NCBI RefSeq assembly: GCF_006874705.1
Contig: NZ_CP035380.1
Coordinates: 1-64,000, forward strand
DNA: 64,000 nucleotides
Direction: 5' to 3'
DNA from: Leclercia adecarboxylata
Lineage (GTDB): Bacteria; Pseudomonadota; Gammaproteobacteria; Enterobacterales; Enterobacteriaceae
Positions 36,502-45,989 of this stretch are shown piece by piece. Position numbers and translations under genes: made by a program. The notes under the pieces are model-generated. The model was not told the origin of the DNA. It searched no databases and saw nothing but the letters and a program-made list of their open reading frames with translations. Position 1 is the stretch's first letter; every line of letters starts with the position of its first letter.

Positions 36502-39500
36502 TCATGATGCGTCTTCACCAAGTAAGGACTGCAAACTGACAGAGTCATTACGGAGTATAAAGCGGACTTTAATCTGACCACTGAAAACGGCCTCTCCTTC
36601 ATATTGAGAATGCAAAGCTATTTCAAGTGGTTTACCATCAACCTCTTCAGCATTAAAATTGAACATGCTATCTCTCTCACTTTTGATTTTATACTCTTCA
36701 AAATAGTTTTTATTCACAAGCAGAGCATCAATAGCATCAAAGTGAGGCCTGATATAGAGCGAACAGCTTTTTGCTTTACCACGGATCTTTAGATTTCGCT
36801 CTTCGTCATAAAACAATTTATCTTCTTTACCCTCTACACTATCTAAAGTATTCGATCTGTAGTCATTATATTGATTCCATAATCTTTCGTCACCCACAAT
36901 GAGATAGTCATCTTCTTGGAGGTCATCATAATCATAAACCACATTTAGAAGTTCGGCGAATGACGTCACATTAATATACCGTTGAGCTGGTTGGCGACTT
37001 AGCAAACGTAACAAATCAAGTACATGCTCGTTGATCAATGTGGATGCGCGATTTTCTTCAAATCTGTGTATCTTGCGAGAAAATTTATTTGTAACATCTT
37101 GCTTTTCAATATAGAAAACTACGGATCTCTTAATATTACTATTCTCTACCGGGACAGATGTAATATTATCAAAAAGAGAAAATAATATTGATTTGCTTAA
37201 CTTTTGTGTAAAAAAGTCAGAGATAATACTTCCAAAGTTATCTAGAATTGTACTGCTGACTGGAGACTTTATGATTTCTTGCTCAATATGATTGGTAAAA
37301 AGATCCAGATACTCTTGTATCAAGTCAGACACTCTCTGTCGCTTTTCGGTAAAAACATCATCAGCAACAAAAGCAGCACAGGTCAGTTTGTTGATGGCAT
37401 TGTGCAGTGAGGAAAGATTTCTTACGGTTTGCTCCAAAAACTGAAACGATAATAGATTAGAAGCAACAATTGCGTTCATTTTAGGTGAAACCGAATTTGC
37501 ATCACCACAACGCAATATACACAACTCCGCTATCTGGGGGATGAGATCCTCAATTCCCCCGAGGCGTCTTCCCATATAGCTTCGCCCGCTTACCAAGCTT
37601 TTACCATGTGTTGATGATAATTTCCTTATAATGTTCCCGGGTGAATTTAATGCCTCCCCGCGGTCAGCTTTATTCCAGATAAGCAAACGGATAAAAACGT
37701 CGATGATGTCTGAACTCCTGGTCATTCCTTCAGATAAACGTTCAAAACCACCGGTATTTTCAACAAGACTCCCGTCAAGCAGAGTGCTGACAGCAAACTG
37801 ACAATGCGTGTTTTGAAAGGCATCGGGTTTGCTAATAATAAATGCAGCTGTTAAGAGTCGAAGATCTGTCAGTGTGTTCTTGTAAAAAGAGTCCAGAAGT
37901 TGCGACGGTTTAACCGGTTTTCTTAATGGCGTATTCTCCTGACTGAAAACAATTTCGCCATCCAGAGTTGCCTGCGTAACGATAAACTCCTGCCAGCTGA
38001 ACAGTGCATTGTTATGACTATCAGCAGACCCTCGGGCAGTATGAAGCCAGCGGTTCATTAAGTCCACCGCCCAGTCAACAGAGCCTGACTCGCCTGACAG
38101 CACTGCACATGCGACTATGTCGGGTAAGGTGAAAAGGTGCTCTTTCAGAGTGTCCTGGTATAACTGCTGACCACCATTTTTTTTGGATATGTATTCCAGA
38201 CCATCAGTCCATCCTTCCCAAATTTCGACAAAATCCCTTAAAAGGGCCTCATAACTCTGACGCTGTGTTAAATCAAGCCTCCCCGTGTTGGCATGGCCCC
38301 AGCGCACGAGAATGTCCCATGAATAAAATGTATATTTCAAAGCAAGTTGTATTTCTTTGAAGGAAATTTTTTCTCTTTTAGAACACAGCATTCGGGGAAC
38401 GTTCATACATTCTGCATAAAACCTCTCAGATATATCAATGCGTATAACTGCCTGCCGGAAAAGCTGATAAAGCTCTGTATATAATTTATCAGTAAAACTA
38501 CGATCCCAAAAAATGTCATTTGCTAATAACAAAAGATTATCTGTCTGCTGCCCTTGCTTGAAATTAAATCCGTCCGTAAAAGTTGTTATGTCACGACAGA
38601 ATCCTTCAATAGCTTCGTCAAAGGCATTGATATCAGCACTGGCTAACGCATCAATGGCATCACCTAAAAGCCCTTTGATTATTCTGTCTGTTGCAATATG
38701 ATGTTTAGTAGCGATACCTGTGCGGAAGCAACGTGTTAAGACATTTACAAGAACATGGTCTGACTCGATATTTTTAACTTTAAACAGGGGTAGGGTTTCG
38801 AACTCATCCCGGCTATCCAGCTTCGAAAATAACGCAATCGTTATTTGTTTTTTCTTTAAGCGACCATACATATTTATAAGCCAGAGAATAATCTTCAATG
38901 GCCGCACATAGATATCTTTAATAACATCCTGTACTGAAGCTTTTTTTCTTATAATTGAGAATTCATTTTCAAATGAATAATCCTCAATGATAATATTATT
39001 ATATTTATCATTTTTGATAATTTGGCTTTCAACAGGCTTATTTAAAAAAATGTTATTCAGTTGACTTTTCACATGCGCTGATAAAATGTCGGTAGTGAGG
39101 TAGCGTAACACCATTCTTTCGCGTTTTTCATCGTCAAGAACACTTAGGCTTTGCACAAAGAACCAGACAGAAAGCGCAATATTAAGCATCATCCATATAA
39201 TACTTATCCCACAAATTATCGCGTAGTTATAGTTCCCGACGAATGTCCTTAGCAACAATCCGCAGAGCATGAAGCCAGAAAGAAATAAACCGCTCAGACC
39301 TGCCAGCATGAACCCGGAATAGGTCTGATAAGCTGCGTGTACGATTTTCCTTGCTGATTTCCTCTGAAATATAACACTGACAAGGCCAACGACCATGGGA
39401 TACACAATACCTATAATGGTAAGCTGCCCCCCCAGGAGGTTTATCTGGGCGTCAAGCAGGGTATTCCATTTAGGAAACCACTCAGCCACAAATGGCTTTA

Positions 39501-39711
39501 TATAGCCTTTAGCTGAGACCATCACAATGAAAATGGCTGCAAAAAATGATATCAGCATAAACATTGCTTTTACGTAATACTTTGAACCATAGACCAGTAT
39601 TTTCTCAAAGCCGTTCCATTTCAATGCCATGTATGATTGATTTACATGAATGTTGTCACGGATGAACTTATCTGTCTGGTAGCTAATGCTGTCTAGGATT
39701 TTTTTAAGCAT
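36502..39711 (-). CDS. Unknown 1069-aa membrane-anchored protein
   Basis: Large protein with four strongly hydrophobic segments in the first 190 residues (about 46-67, 96-114, 131-153, 164-187) and a soluble C-terminal part of nearly 900 residues. No nucleotide-binding or nuclease motif is obvious. The gene is AT-rich and uses rarer codons than its neighbours, which suggests transfer. It stands alone between hairpin elements 4 and 5. A large soluble domain on a four-helix anchor would suit a sensor or effector, including a defence role, but I see no direct evidence for a function. Confidence 0.75.
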   Translation of the reverse strand: MLKKILDSISYQTDKFIRDNIHVNQSYMALKWNGFEKILVYGSKYYVKAMFMLISFFAAIFIVMVSAKGYIKPFVAEWFPKWNTLLDAQINLLGGQLTIIGIVYPMVVGLVSVIFQRKSARKIVHAAYQTYSGFMLAGLSGLFLSGFMLCGLLLRTFVGNYNYAIICGISIIWMMLNIALSVWFFVQSLSVLDDEKRERMVLRYLTTDILSAHVKSQLNNIFLNKPVESQIIKNDKYNNIIIEDYSFENEFSIIRKKASVQDVIKDIYVRPLKIILWLINMYGRLKKKQITIALFSKLDSRDEFETLPLFKVKNIESDHVLVNVLTRCFRTGIATKHHIATDRIIKGLLGDAIDALASADINAFDEAIEGFCRDITTFTDGFNFKQGQQTDNLLLLANDIFWDRSFTDKLYTELYQLFRQAVIRIDISERFYAECMNVPRMLCSKREKISFKEIQLALKYTFYSWDILVRWGHANTGRLDLTQRQSYEALLRDFVEIWEGWTDGLEYISKKNGGQQLYQDTLKEHLFTLPDIVACAVLSGESGSVDWAVDLMNRWLHTARGSADSHNNALFSWQEFIVTQATLDGEIVFSQENTPLRKPVKPSQLLDSFYKNTLTDLRLLTAAFIISKPDAFQNTHCQFAVSTLLDGSLVENTGGFERLSEGMTRSSDIIDVFIRLLIWNKADRGEALNSPGNIIRKLSSTHGKSLVSGRSYMGRRLGGIEDLIPQIAELCILRCGDANSVSPKMNAIVASNLLSFQFLEQTVRNLSSLHNAINKLTCAAFVADDVFTEKRQRVSDLIQEYLDLFTNHIEQEIIKSPVSSTILDNFGSIISDFFTQKLSKSILFSLFDNITSVPVENSNIKRSVVFYIEKQDVTNKFSRKIHRFEENRASTLINEHVLDLLRLLSRQPAQRYINVTSFAELLNVVYDYDDLQEDDYLIVGDERLWNQYNDYRSNTLDSVEGKEDKLFYDEERNLKIRGKAKSCSLYIRPHFDAIDALLVNKNYFEEYKIKSERDSMFNFNAEEVDGKPLEIALHSQYEGEAVFSGQIKVRFILRNDSVSLQSLLGEDAS

Positions 39712-39894
39712 GTTGGCTCATTAATATAGATATTATTGTTTATATAGTGTGATAGAGAAAGGTCATGTGAGTCAGTCACTTTACCATTACACGCCTTAAT
39801 TTTCTTCCATCAAACACATTGTTCGGGCTACTTCCACATTCGCCTGTTTAACTCATCACTCACTGCAGACTGTAGCTATGTATCAGGGGAGTAA

Positions 39895-39922
39895 TTTTCC
39901 GGCTTAACCAGAAATCGGATCA
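39895..39922. repeat. 28-bp hairpin element, copy 5 (weak)
   Basis: TTTTCCGGCTTAA...TCGGATCA: keeps TCCGRCTT and TCGGATC at the same spacing but has lost stem pairing at the ends and the T-rich loop. It lies between the 1069-aa and 86-aa genes; the 39712-40063 gap holds nothing else I can name. Confidence 0.4.
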
Positions 39923-40063
39923 GCGCGGCGGGAAACCGGCCAACAATATGATAATTAAAACACGAGCATAAAATCATACTAAGTTTGATATTTGTCATAT
40001 TCAATAAAATCATCCATGATATGAATTTACTTAAATTTAAAATTATCAAACGGAGCATGCAGG

Positions 40064-40324
40064 ATGGATCACGAAGAGACGTTTTCACTCAGCTATGAAC
40101 AACTGACCCAGTTTGCGGAAAAACATATTCGTGAATGCAATCTGGATAGCCAGGGCGTGATTTATATCAGCGAGTCAGCCAAGGCAGGAGCCGTGCTGAG
40201 CTTGTGGTATGAACTGGCCTTAAATGGCTATGCCTCAATGAATGCCATAAACAGAAAAGAGCTCATAGACGCCGATCATCAGCGTCTCAGAAAGCTCATC
40301 TGGCCAGAGACGGATAAGCAATGA
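40064..40324 (+). CDS. Unknown 86-aa protein
   Basis: Small acidic-to-neutral cytoplasmic protein (MDHEETFSLSYEQLTQF...). No recognised domain. The stop overlaps the ATG of the next gene by 4 bp, so the two are translationally coupled. Confidence 0.6.
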   Translation: MDHEETFSLSYEQLTQFAEKHIRECNLDSQGVIYISESAKAGAVLSLWYELALNGYASMNAINRKELIDADHQRLRKLIWPETDKQ

Positions 40325-41286
40325 CTCACGCGCGCCGACCATCGCCGCTGCAGAGGCGGGTGCTGATTGTGCTGGCTGCCTTGGATGCGAAACGTCCAGG
40401 GCCGGTCGCCACGCGGGATATTGAGCGGGTACTGGAGCAGGGTGGCGACGCCCCGGTGTATGGGCCGAACCTGCGCGCCTCCTGCCGGCGGATGGAAGCC
40501 GCGGGCTGGCTGCTCACCTTGCGCGCCCCGAACCTGCAGCTGGCCGTCGAGCTAACGGAGGCAGGCCGTGCGCTGGCCGCCCGGCTATTGGCTGGCGAAC
40601 AAGCGCGCGTTCTGGCGGAGCAGCGCGCGACGGCGGTCCGGGTATTGCCCCTGGTTCCGCGCAGCCAGGCTAATGAGGCTGACGACCGACCGGTGGAGCT
40701 GGACGATCGCTGGCACCTGGCGTGCCGGGGCGACTACGTCATCCGTATCGACGGGACCACCTGCCTGCAGCTATGGAGCGCGGCCGGACAGGTGACGCGC
40801 CTGGAAGGCGATCCCCTGCAGGTAGCCACCTGGCTGCAGGCCTGCCACGACGCAGGTATTGCGGTCCGGGTGCAGGTCAATGAAAGCCTCAAACCGGAAG
40901 AGGGCACACCGGACGGTACCGCGCCGGCGGACCGGACGTATACCTGGTATCGCCAGCTGGACGCCGCGCTGCAGGCGCAGGGGATCACTGGCCTGACGGA
41001 TGAGATCTGCCTTGCTGTGGTGAGGCCTGAGGGCTCATTACGGACGCTGCAGGCGCCGGTGCGCCTGCTGCACGTTCTGCGCGAAAGCCTGGAGGCATTC
41101 CCGCTCTCAGCCACCGCGTATGAAGAAGATACCGGCGCCGCACTGGACACCCTGCTGGCCCGGGCTGGATTTACTGCGAGCCAGGCGCAGGAGTTGCGGC
41201 GGCACCGCATCTGCTGGCCATTAATGAGCGAGGAAGAAATCGACCGGCGCTTGCTGAACCCTCCACGCGACACCAGGGAGGACTAA
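40321..41286 (+). CDS. Unknown 321-aa protein with a likely winged-helix N-terminus
   Basis: The first 80 residues (RRVLIVLAALDAKRPGPVATRDIERVL...LRASCRRMEAAGWLLTL...ELTEAGRALAARLL) look like a winged-helix DNA-binding domain. The remainder is unrecognised. GC content is much higher than in the 1069-aa gene. It runs up to a Tn3-type inverted repeat that starts 2 bp after its stop codon. Confidence 0.65.
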   Translation: MTHARRPSPLQRRVLIVLAALDAKRPGPVATRDIERVLEQGGDAPVYGPNLRASCRRMEAAGWLLTLRAPNLQLAVELTEAGRALAARLLAGEQARVLAEQRATAVRVLPLVPRSQANEADDRPVELDDRWHLACRGDYVIRIDGTTCLQLWSAAGQVTRLEGDPLQVATWLQACHDAGIAVRVQVNESLKPEEGTPDGTAPADRTYTWYRQLDAALQAQGITGLTDEICLAVVRPEGSLRTLQAPVRLLHVLRESLEAFPLSATAYEEDTGAALDTLLARAGFTASQAQELRRHRICWPLMSEEEIDRRLLNPPRDTRED

Positions 41287-41288
41287 TA

Positions 41289-41326
41289 GGGGTCCGCTTG
41301 GAAAACGGAAATTATCCCACGCTAAG
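41289..41326 (+). repeat. 38-bp Tn3-family terminal inverted repeat
   Basis: Starts GGGGTCCGCTTGG and ends CACGCTAAG, the classic Tn3-family pattern, directly followed by a remnant of a Tn3-type transposase C-terminus on the minus strand. A near-identical copy lies at 60148. Confidence 0.85.
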
Positions 41327-41327
41327 A

Positions 41328-41485
41328 CTATATTGTGTACAGCAGTGGAGAAGGATGAGAGACCAGCAGTTCATTAACAGGGACTCCTTTTTGCTTAAGC
41401 GGCTCAATGGTTCTTTCTATATAAACCGTATTCCAGAGTGTTATCGCCGCCGTATGTAGTGTCAGCGCCGGTGGCGTGGTAACGC
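41328..41485 (-). pseudogene. tnpA: Tn3-family transposase, C-terminal remnant
   Basis: About 50 residues survive: LHTAAITLWNTVYIERTIEPLKQKGVPVNELLVSH, matching the conserved [19 protein letters not shown]... segment of Tn3-family transposases. The rest is missing and the frame runs into the antisense of a MalY-like gene. Together with the adjacent inverted repeat it marks one end of a decayed transposon. The tnpR and tnpA start at 47457-48530 could be its other part. Confidence 0.75.
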
Positions 41486-41513
41486 TGATCCTCCCACCCC
41501 CAGATCCCTGATC

Positions 41514-42176
41514 CCGACCGGACGAGTCTGGCGGCCTGATGAACTTAAGCGGATTATTGAAATTTGCCTGGCCAATGACATCTGGGTGATATCTGACGAA
41601 ATTCACTGCGACCTGTCCCGAAGCGGTATCGGTCATACACCGGCCGCCTCTCTTTTCCCTGATTCTACACGCATTATTACCTGCATGTCCTCGAGTAAAA
41701 CATTCAATCTGGCCGGGAATTTGTTGGCAAATATCATTATTCCGGATCCCGGTGTCAGAAGCGAGTGGCGTCTCAGACACGACGAGTTCATCTCTCCACT
41801 GAGCCTGGCAGCAAACAAAGCGGCGTGGAGTGAATGTGATGACTGGCTTGTCCATCTGAGGGAATATATTGACGGCAATTTCCAGTACCTGCACGACTAT
41901 CTCAAAAGCTATTTACCCGAAACCAGGTTCTCGATCCCCGAAGGGACATATCTGGCCTGGATAGATATTAGCCGCTACCTGCCCGACACCGCAGGTGAGG
42001 ATTTATCGCTGTATTTTGCCCGGGAGTCAGGGGTCCTTCTTGAAGGGGGCTTGCTGTTTGTCGACAATGGGGACGGATATATCCGGTTAAATCTGGCCTG
42101 CCCACGGAGTATGCTGACAGCAGGGATGAAAAGAATTTCACAGGTACTGCGGATACCGGCTCCTCATCGTGTATAA
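41514..42176 (+). pseudogene. MalY/PatB-type aminotransferase (C-S lyase), 5'-truncated
   Basis: 220 residues of a PLP-dependent class I/II aminotransferase. It starts abruptly at PTGRVW, so roughly the first 150-180 residues are missing. Retained: VISDEIHCDL, the PLP-lysine motif SSSKTFNLAG, PEGTYLAWIDIS and the C-terminal YIRLNLACPR. It was truncated by the joining with the transposon remnant and is unlikely to be active. Confidence 0.85.
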
Positions 42177-42315
42177 CCCCTTTCTCTCTGGCCGTTTTGT
42201 CCTGTCAGGATGTCGTCAGAACCCGGCATAACACCCTGTGCCGGGAACACAAAAGGCACGGATGAACAGGTCGTGAATATTCTTAGTGAAGCCTGCTGAT
42301 GACATGTCTGGCGAC

Positions 42316-42342
42316 AAAAAAATGCCGCCCTTAAGGGGCGGC
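42316..42342 (-). terminator. Terminator of the SDR operon
   Basis: GCCGCCC-TTAA-GGGGCGGC with AAAAAAA to its left, which is a T-run on the minus strand. Confidence 0.88.
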
Positions 42343-42361
42343 TTATGCCAGCGTCACGGGG

Positions 42362-43135
42362 TTATCGTCTGACCGCCATGATGCCCGCATCGACATCCCA
42401 GATAGCGCCCGTCACCCATGAGGTTTTGTCAGACAACAGGAAGAGAATAGTGTTTGCCACATCTTCGGCAGTTCCGACGCGTCCCAGCGGGTGGAAATCG
42501 TTCAGCGACTTCATAGCATCTGCGATATCCGCTTTGTCCATGAAGCCTTCGTATATCGGCGTATGAACAATCCCGGGAGACACCGCGTTGACACGAATAC
42601 CCGCGCTGGCCAGCTCAATCGCCAGATTACGCGTCAGGGCATGCAGACCCGCTTTTGCCATTGAATAGGCCGAGGCCGGCGAGTCACCCAGTGCAGCCTG
42701 AGCACCAATCGAACCGACGTTGACGATAGACCCTTCGAGCTTCGCGGCGAGCATGTTCTTCACGACATCCTGTGTAATAAAGAACGTGGCTCGGTTCAGC
42801 GAAAGATACATGTCATAATCGGCAAAGCTGTGCTCGGTAAATCCTTTGGGCATGAAGATACCGGCGGCATTCACCATCAGGCTGATATCGCGATGGTGAG
42901 CATTAATTTCCTGACGGATAGTTTCCATACCTTCTTCGGTCATCAGGTTCGCCGCGATGACCGCAACCGGTCCCAGAGGGCTCAGTTCTTTTTGCACCGC
43001 TTCGGCTTTGTCTTTTTTATTCCCGGTCAGCACGACACTGCCGCCCGCTTCCAGTACCATGCGTGCCACGGCCAGGCCCATGCCGCTGGTACCGCCGACG
43101 ACGAGCAGTTTTTTACCTTTGAAAAAAGTGTTCAT
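42362..43135 (-). CDS. Short-chain dehydrogenase/reductase (SDR)
   Basis: 257-aa NAD(P)-dependent oxidoreductase of the classical SDR type. Cofactor motif GGTSGMG at residues 14-20, NAAG, catalytic Ser in VGSIGA, YSMAK catalytic pair and PGIVHTPI. Probably reduces a carbonyl; the substrate is unknown. Last gene of the minus-strand group with DsbA-like and ene-reductase genes, which suggests work on reactive aldehydes or quinones. Confidence 0.88.
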   Translation of the reverse strand: MNTFFKGKKLLVVGGTSGMGLAVARMVLEAGGSVVLTGNKKDKAEAVQKELSPLGPVAVIAANLMTEEGMETIRQEINAHHRDISLMVNAAGIFMPKGFTEHSFADYDMYLSLNRATFFITQDVVKNMLAAKLEGSIVNVGSIGAQAALGDSPASAYSMAKAGLHALTRNLAIELASAGIRVNAVSPGIVHTPIYEGFMDKADIADAMKSLNDFHPLGRVGTAEDVANTILFLLSDKTSWVTGAIWDVDAGIMAVRR

Positions 43136-43200
43136 TTTCTGACTCCATTACTGGTGGGTAAGACGTTGCCGGCAGCGTGAAACTGCCGGCGGTTGACGGA

Positions 43201-43902
43201 TTAAATACTGCAGCCATCCGTTCCGCAGGTCTGACCCGCAGTGGCTGAAAATTCGGTTTGCTGTTCATCCCAGACCTGACGCAGGGCATTCAAAAAGTTA
43301 TCTGCTGCCTGAGCCCCGCTGATGGCATATTTTTCGTTCATCACAAAAACCGGAACGCCGCTGAGGCCAATAGACTGTGCGTGGGCTTCATTGTCGGAAA
43401 CGGTGGCGCGAAAATCGTCATTTTCCAGGGCGGCTTCAGCGTCAGCTTTCGGCATACCGGCTTCTACGGCCATGGCAACGAGCTGCTGACGGTCAAAGAG
43501 AGAGCGACCTTCGGTGATACTGCCATGATAAAAACGTTCTTCCACCGCGTCCGCAATTCCGGCCTTACGCGCGGCAACCAGCAGGGTGTGTGCATCTTCT
43601 GTATCACCAAACATCATGCCGTCGAAGTTGTAGATCAGACCTTCAGATTTACCGGCGGTGCCCACCTGATTCATCATCAGCTCCGCTGAATGCTGACTGC
43701 CCAGCTTTTTAACGATGGCATCCTTAAAAGGCATCGCGGGAGTACCACCGGCCAGACGGTAGCTGTGATGGCGGATCACCACCTGGTCGCGAAATTCAAA
43801 GCGATTCAGACCCTGTTCAAATCTTTTTTTAGCAATCCAGCACCACGGGCAGACCAAATCTGACCAGATATCGATGGTAAGGGTGGGTTTCAGCGTTTGC
43901 AT
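43201..43902 (-). CDS. DsbA/FrnE-family thiol oxidoreductase
   Basis: 233-aa cytoplasmic protein of the FrnE-like DsbA superfamily (no signal peptide). Active-site motif CPWC at DLVCPWCWIAKKRFEQ, helical insertion, and the cis-Pro region LSGVPVFVMNEKYAISGAQ. It ends with CGTDGCSI, an extra Cys pair. Likely a redox or detoxification enzyme co-transcribed with the ene-reductase. Confidence 0.87.
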   Translation of the reverse strand: MQTLKPTLTIDIWSDLVCPWCWIAKKRFEQGLNRFEFRDQVVIRHHSYRLAGGTPAMPFKDAIVKKLGSQHSAELMMNQVGTAGKSEGLIYNFDGMMFGDTEDAHTLLVAARKAGIADAVEERFYHGSITEGRSLFDRQQLVAMAVEAGMPKADAEAALENDDFRATVSDNEAHAQSIGLSGVPVFVMNEKYAISGAQAADNFLNALRQVWDEQQTEFSATAGQTCGTDGCSI

Positions 43903-43967
43903 AATGATTCCTCAAAGACGTTGGGCGGTCGGATCTCACTTATCAGAGAACCGCGACCGTATGGGAT

Positions 43968-45074
43968 TTATTGCGCCTGCCAGACCGGGTAATCGGTATA
44001 GCCTTTTTCCGGGGAACCACTGACGCCGTAGTAGGTGGCGCGGTCACTTTCTGCCAGTGGCCAGCCGTTTTGCATTCTTTCAACCAGATCCGGGTTAGCG
44101 ATGTAGGGCACACCAAATGCCACCAGATCCAGCTCATCATCTTCCAGAGCCTGCTCTGCGATATCACGGGTAAAACCGCCGGCAGCGATGATGGTGCCTT
44201 TAAACGTGTTGCGAAAACGGCGGCGGAAGCCTTCCGGAAGTGGCGCTTTGGTGTACACCGGCTGATAGTAAAGGTGTACGTAGGCCAGTTCCCGCTGACC
44301 GAGCGCGTCGGTGATGGCTGACCAGGTTTGCTCTTCACCTTCATACGGCGCGAGGTCATAAATGCGGCCGAACGGTGACAGGCGCACGGCAACGTGGCTG
44401 TTACCCACGGCTTCCGCCACGGCGTCAATGGTCTCCAGCAGGAAACGCTGACGATTTTCCACCGAGCCGCCGTATTCGTCGGTGCGGGTGTTCAGTTCGC
44501 TACTGAGGAACTGGTCAAAGATGAATCCGTTTGCCGCCATGATTTCCACGCCGTCAAAGCCGGCTTCCATCGCCAGGCGTGCGGAGTGCACGAAGTCTGC
44601 AGTGATGCGTTTAACTTCATGCGTTTCCAGCGCGCGTGGCTGGCTTGGTACAACCGGGCCCGGTTCTCCGGATTCGGTCAGCGCAAAAACGGTGGTATTG
44701 ACCGCCTGAACGGTGCCCGCTGAAACCGGCGCTATGTGGCCTGGCTGAAGAGAGACGTGAGACATACGGCCGACGTGCCAGAGCTGCGCGAAAATACGGC
44801 CACCTTTGGCGTGAACCGCTTGTGTCACCTTACGCCAGCCCTGGACGTGTTCGTCGTTGTAGATACCAGGGGTATAAAGGTAACCCCGGCCTTCTTCTGA
44901 AACTGGCATCCCTTCGGTGATGAGCAGGCCAGCAGAAGCACGCTGTGCATAGTACAAAGCCACGACCTCATCCGGCACGTCATTCATGGTGCGGGTGCGG
45001 GTCATCGGTGCCATGACTACACGGTTTTTTAACGCCAGGCCAGACAGATTGTAGGGGGTGAAAAGCTTACTCAT
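43968..45074 (-). CDS. NemA-like FMN ene-reductase (Old Yellow Enzyme family)
   Basis: 368-aa flavoenzyme reducing activated C=C bonds and nitro groups with NAD(P)H. Motifs: FTPYNLSGLALKNRVVMAPMTR, QLWHVGR, AANGFIFDQFLSSELNTRTDEYGGS, VRLSPFG and FGVPYIANPDL. I start at MSKLF (45074), the usual family start, not at 45200. A TetR-type operator motif lies upstream (45191). It leads the ene-reductase/DsbA/SDR transcription unit. Confidence 0.92.
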   Translation of the reverse strand: MSKLFTPYNLSGLALKNRVVMAPMTRTRTMNDVPDEVVALYYAQRASAGLLITEGMPVSEEGRGYLYTPGIYNDEHVQGWRKVTQAVHAKGGRIFAQLWHVGRMSHVSLQPGHIAPVSAGTVQAVNTTVFALTESGEPGPVVPSQPRALETHEVKRITADFVHSARLAMEAGFDGVEIMAANGFIFDQFLSSELNTRTDEYGGSVENRQRFLLETIDAVAEAVGNSHVAVRLSPFGRIYDLAPYEGEEQTWSAITDALGQRELAYVHLYYQPVYTKAPLPEGFRRRFRNTFKGTIIAAGGFTRDIAEQALEDDELDLVAFGVPYIANPDLVERMQNGWPLAESDRATYYGVSGSPEKGYTDYPVWQAQ

Positions 45075-45190
45075 CGTATACCTCACAAAAAACAAAAAGG
45101 AGTATCCCGGCAGGGATTTGCACAGCCCGGCAGTATCATCGACTGGACGTCGCGCACTGGAGTTGCATAAACATCTGATGGGTGGCAATA

Positions 45191-45213
45191 TACCAACCAT
45201 CTAGTAGGTAGGT
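45191..45213. promoter_or_regulatory. TetR-regulon operator motif, ene-reductase/thioredoxin region
   Basis: TACCAACCATCTAGTAGGTA, nearly the same as the site upstream of the OsmC gene (47318) and related to that upstream of the TetR gene (46584). It lies in the divergent promoter region between the ene-reductase and thioredoxin genes. Confidence 0.75.
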
Positions 45214-45287
45214 CAATGGCTGTGTCGTATTTTTTTGTCATAACGCAGCCATTTCTGAATTGTCACTCATTTTGCGAGGTCATCACC

Positions 45288-45617
45288 ATGCGTACATTAA
45301 CAGCTTATAACGAAGATAATTTCCGCCAGATAGAGCAGTACAAAGGAATATCGGTGGTACGTTTCTCTGCACCCTGGTGTCCGCCCTGTCAGGCCAGCGA
45401 AGAAATGTTCAGTCAGTTTGCAGACCGGCTCGATAGAGATATTCAGGTGGGGAAAGTCAATGTAGATCAGGCGCCGGTGCTGACAACCAAATACGAGATC
45501 TGGGGGCTGCCGTCTGTGCTGATATTTCATGAAGGGCAATTAGTTAAACGCATACCGGGTGTGAAACCTGCATCGGTATATGCTCAGGCTATTGCGGACA
45601 TAAAAAAAGGGCAGTAA
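45288..45617 (+). CDS. Thioredoxin-family protein
   Basis: 109-aa thioredoxin fold with active site WCPPC (RFSAPWCPPCQASEEMF) and the conserved cis-Pro in WGLPSVLIF. Cytoplasmic. The ATG at 45288 is preceded by GAGG; the longer frame from 45216 is not credible. It is divergent from the ene-reductase and shares its operator region, so both should be induced together. Confidence 0.88.
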   Translation: MRTLTAYNEDNFRQIEQYKGISVVRFSAPWCPPCQASEEMFSQFADRLDRDIQVGKVNVDQAPVLTTKYEIWGLPSVLIFHEGQLVKRIPGVKPASVYAQAIADIKKGQ

Positions 45618-45626
45618 TGCCCTTTT
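45605..45626. terminator. Terminator between thioredoxin and AhpD-like genes
   Basis: AAAAGGGCA-GTAA-TGCCCTTTT overlaps the thioredoxin stop codon and works for both convergent genes. Confidence 0.88.
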
Positions 45627-45646
45627 AACGTGGAATTTATTAATGC

Positions 45647-45985
45647 TTAACCGCGTGCCTGACCGACGGCATCCAGAGTGCGGGCTGAATAAATGACCGC
45701 CGCGCCAGCGTTGAGGTTAATCGCCACGCCCAGCGCTTCAGCAATTTCAGCGTCGGTTGCACCGGCTTTCACAGCGGCGTCGGCGTGAAAAGCAATACAG
45801 CCGTCGCAGCGGGTTGTGACTGCGCACGCCAGGGCAATGAGTTCACGCACTTTTGCGCCCAAAAGGTCAGTTTTGTTACCTGCGTTGCCCAGGGCAACCA
45901 CGCCTTTCATGGTCTCGGGGGTCAGTTTGCCCAACTCGCCTAAACGTTGCATTAACTCTGAGCGATAGTTGTTCCAGTCCAGCAT
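45647..45985 (-). CDS. Carboxymuconolactone decarboxylase/AhpD-like protein
   Basis: 112-aa helical protein with the peroxidase-type motif CDGCIAFHADAAVKAGAT (CxxC plus His), as in AhpD. This points to peroxide reduction coupled to a thiol system rather than decarboxylation. Directly downstream of the TetR gene (4 bp), same operon. Confidence 0.88.
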   Translation of the reverse strand: MLDWNNYRSELMQRLGELGKLTPETMKGVVALGNAGNKTDLLGAKVRELIALACAVTTRCDGCIAFHADAAVKAGATDAEIAEALGVAINLNAGAAVIYSARTLDAVGQARG

Positions 45986-45989
45986 AGTG

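Noticed and set aside
41328..41894. 188-aa minus-strand gene
   Set aside because: Only its last 50 residues are a real transposase remnant; the rest is antisense to the MalY-like fragment.
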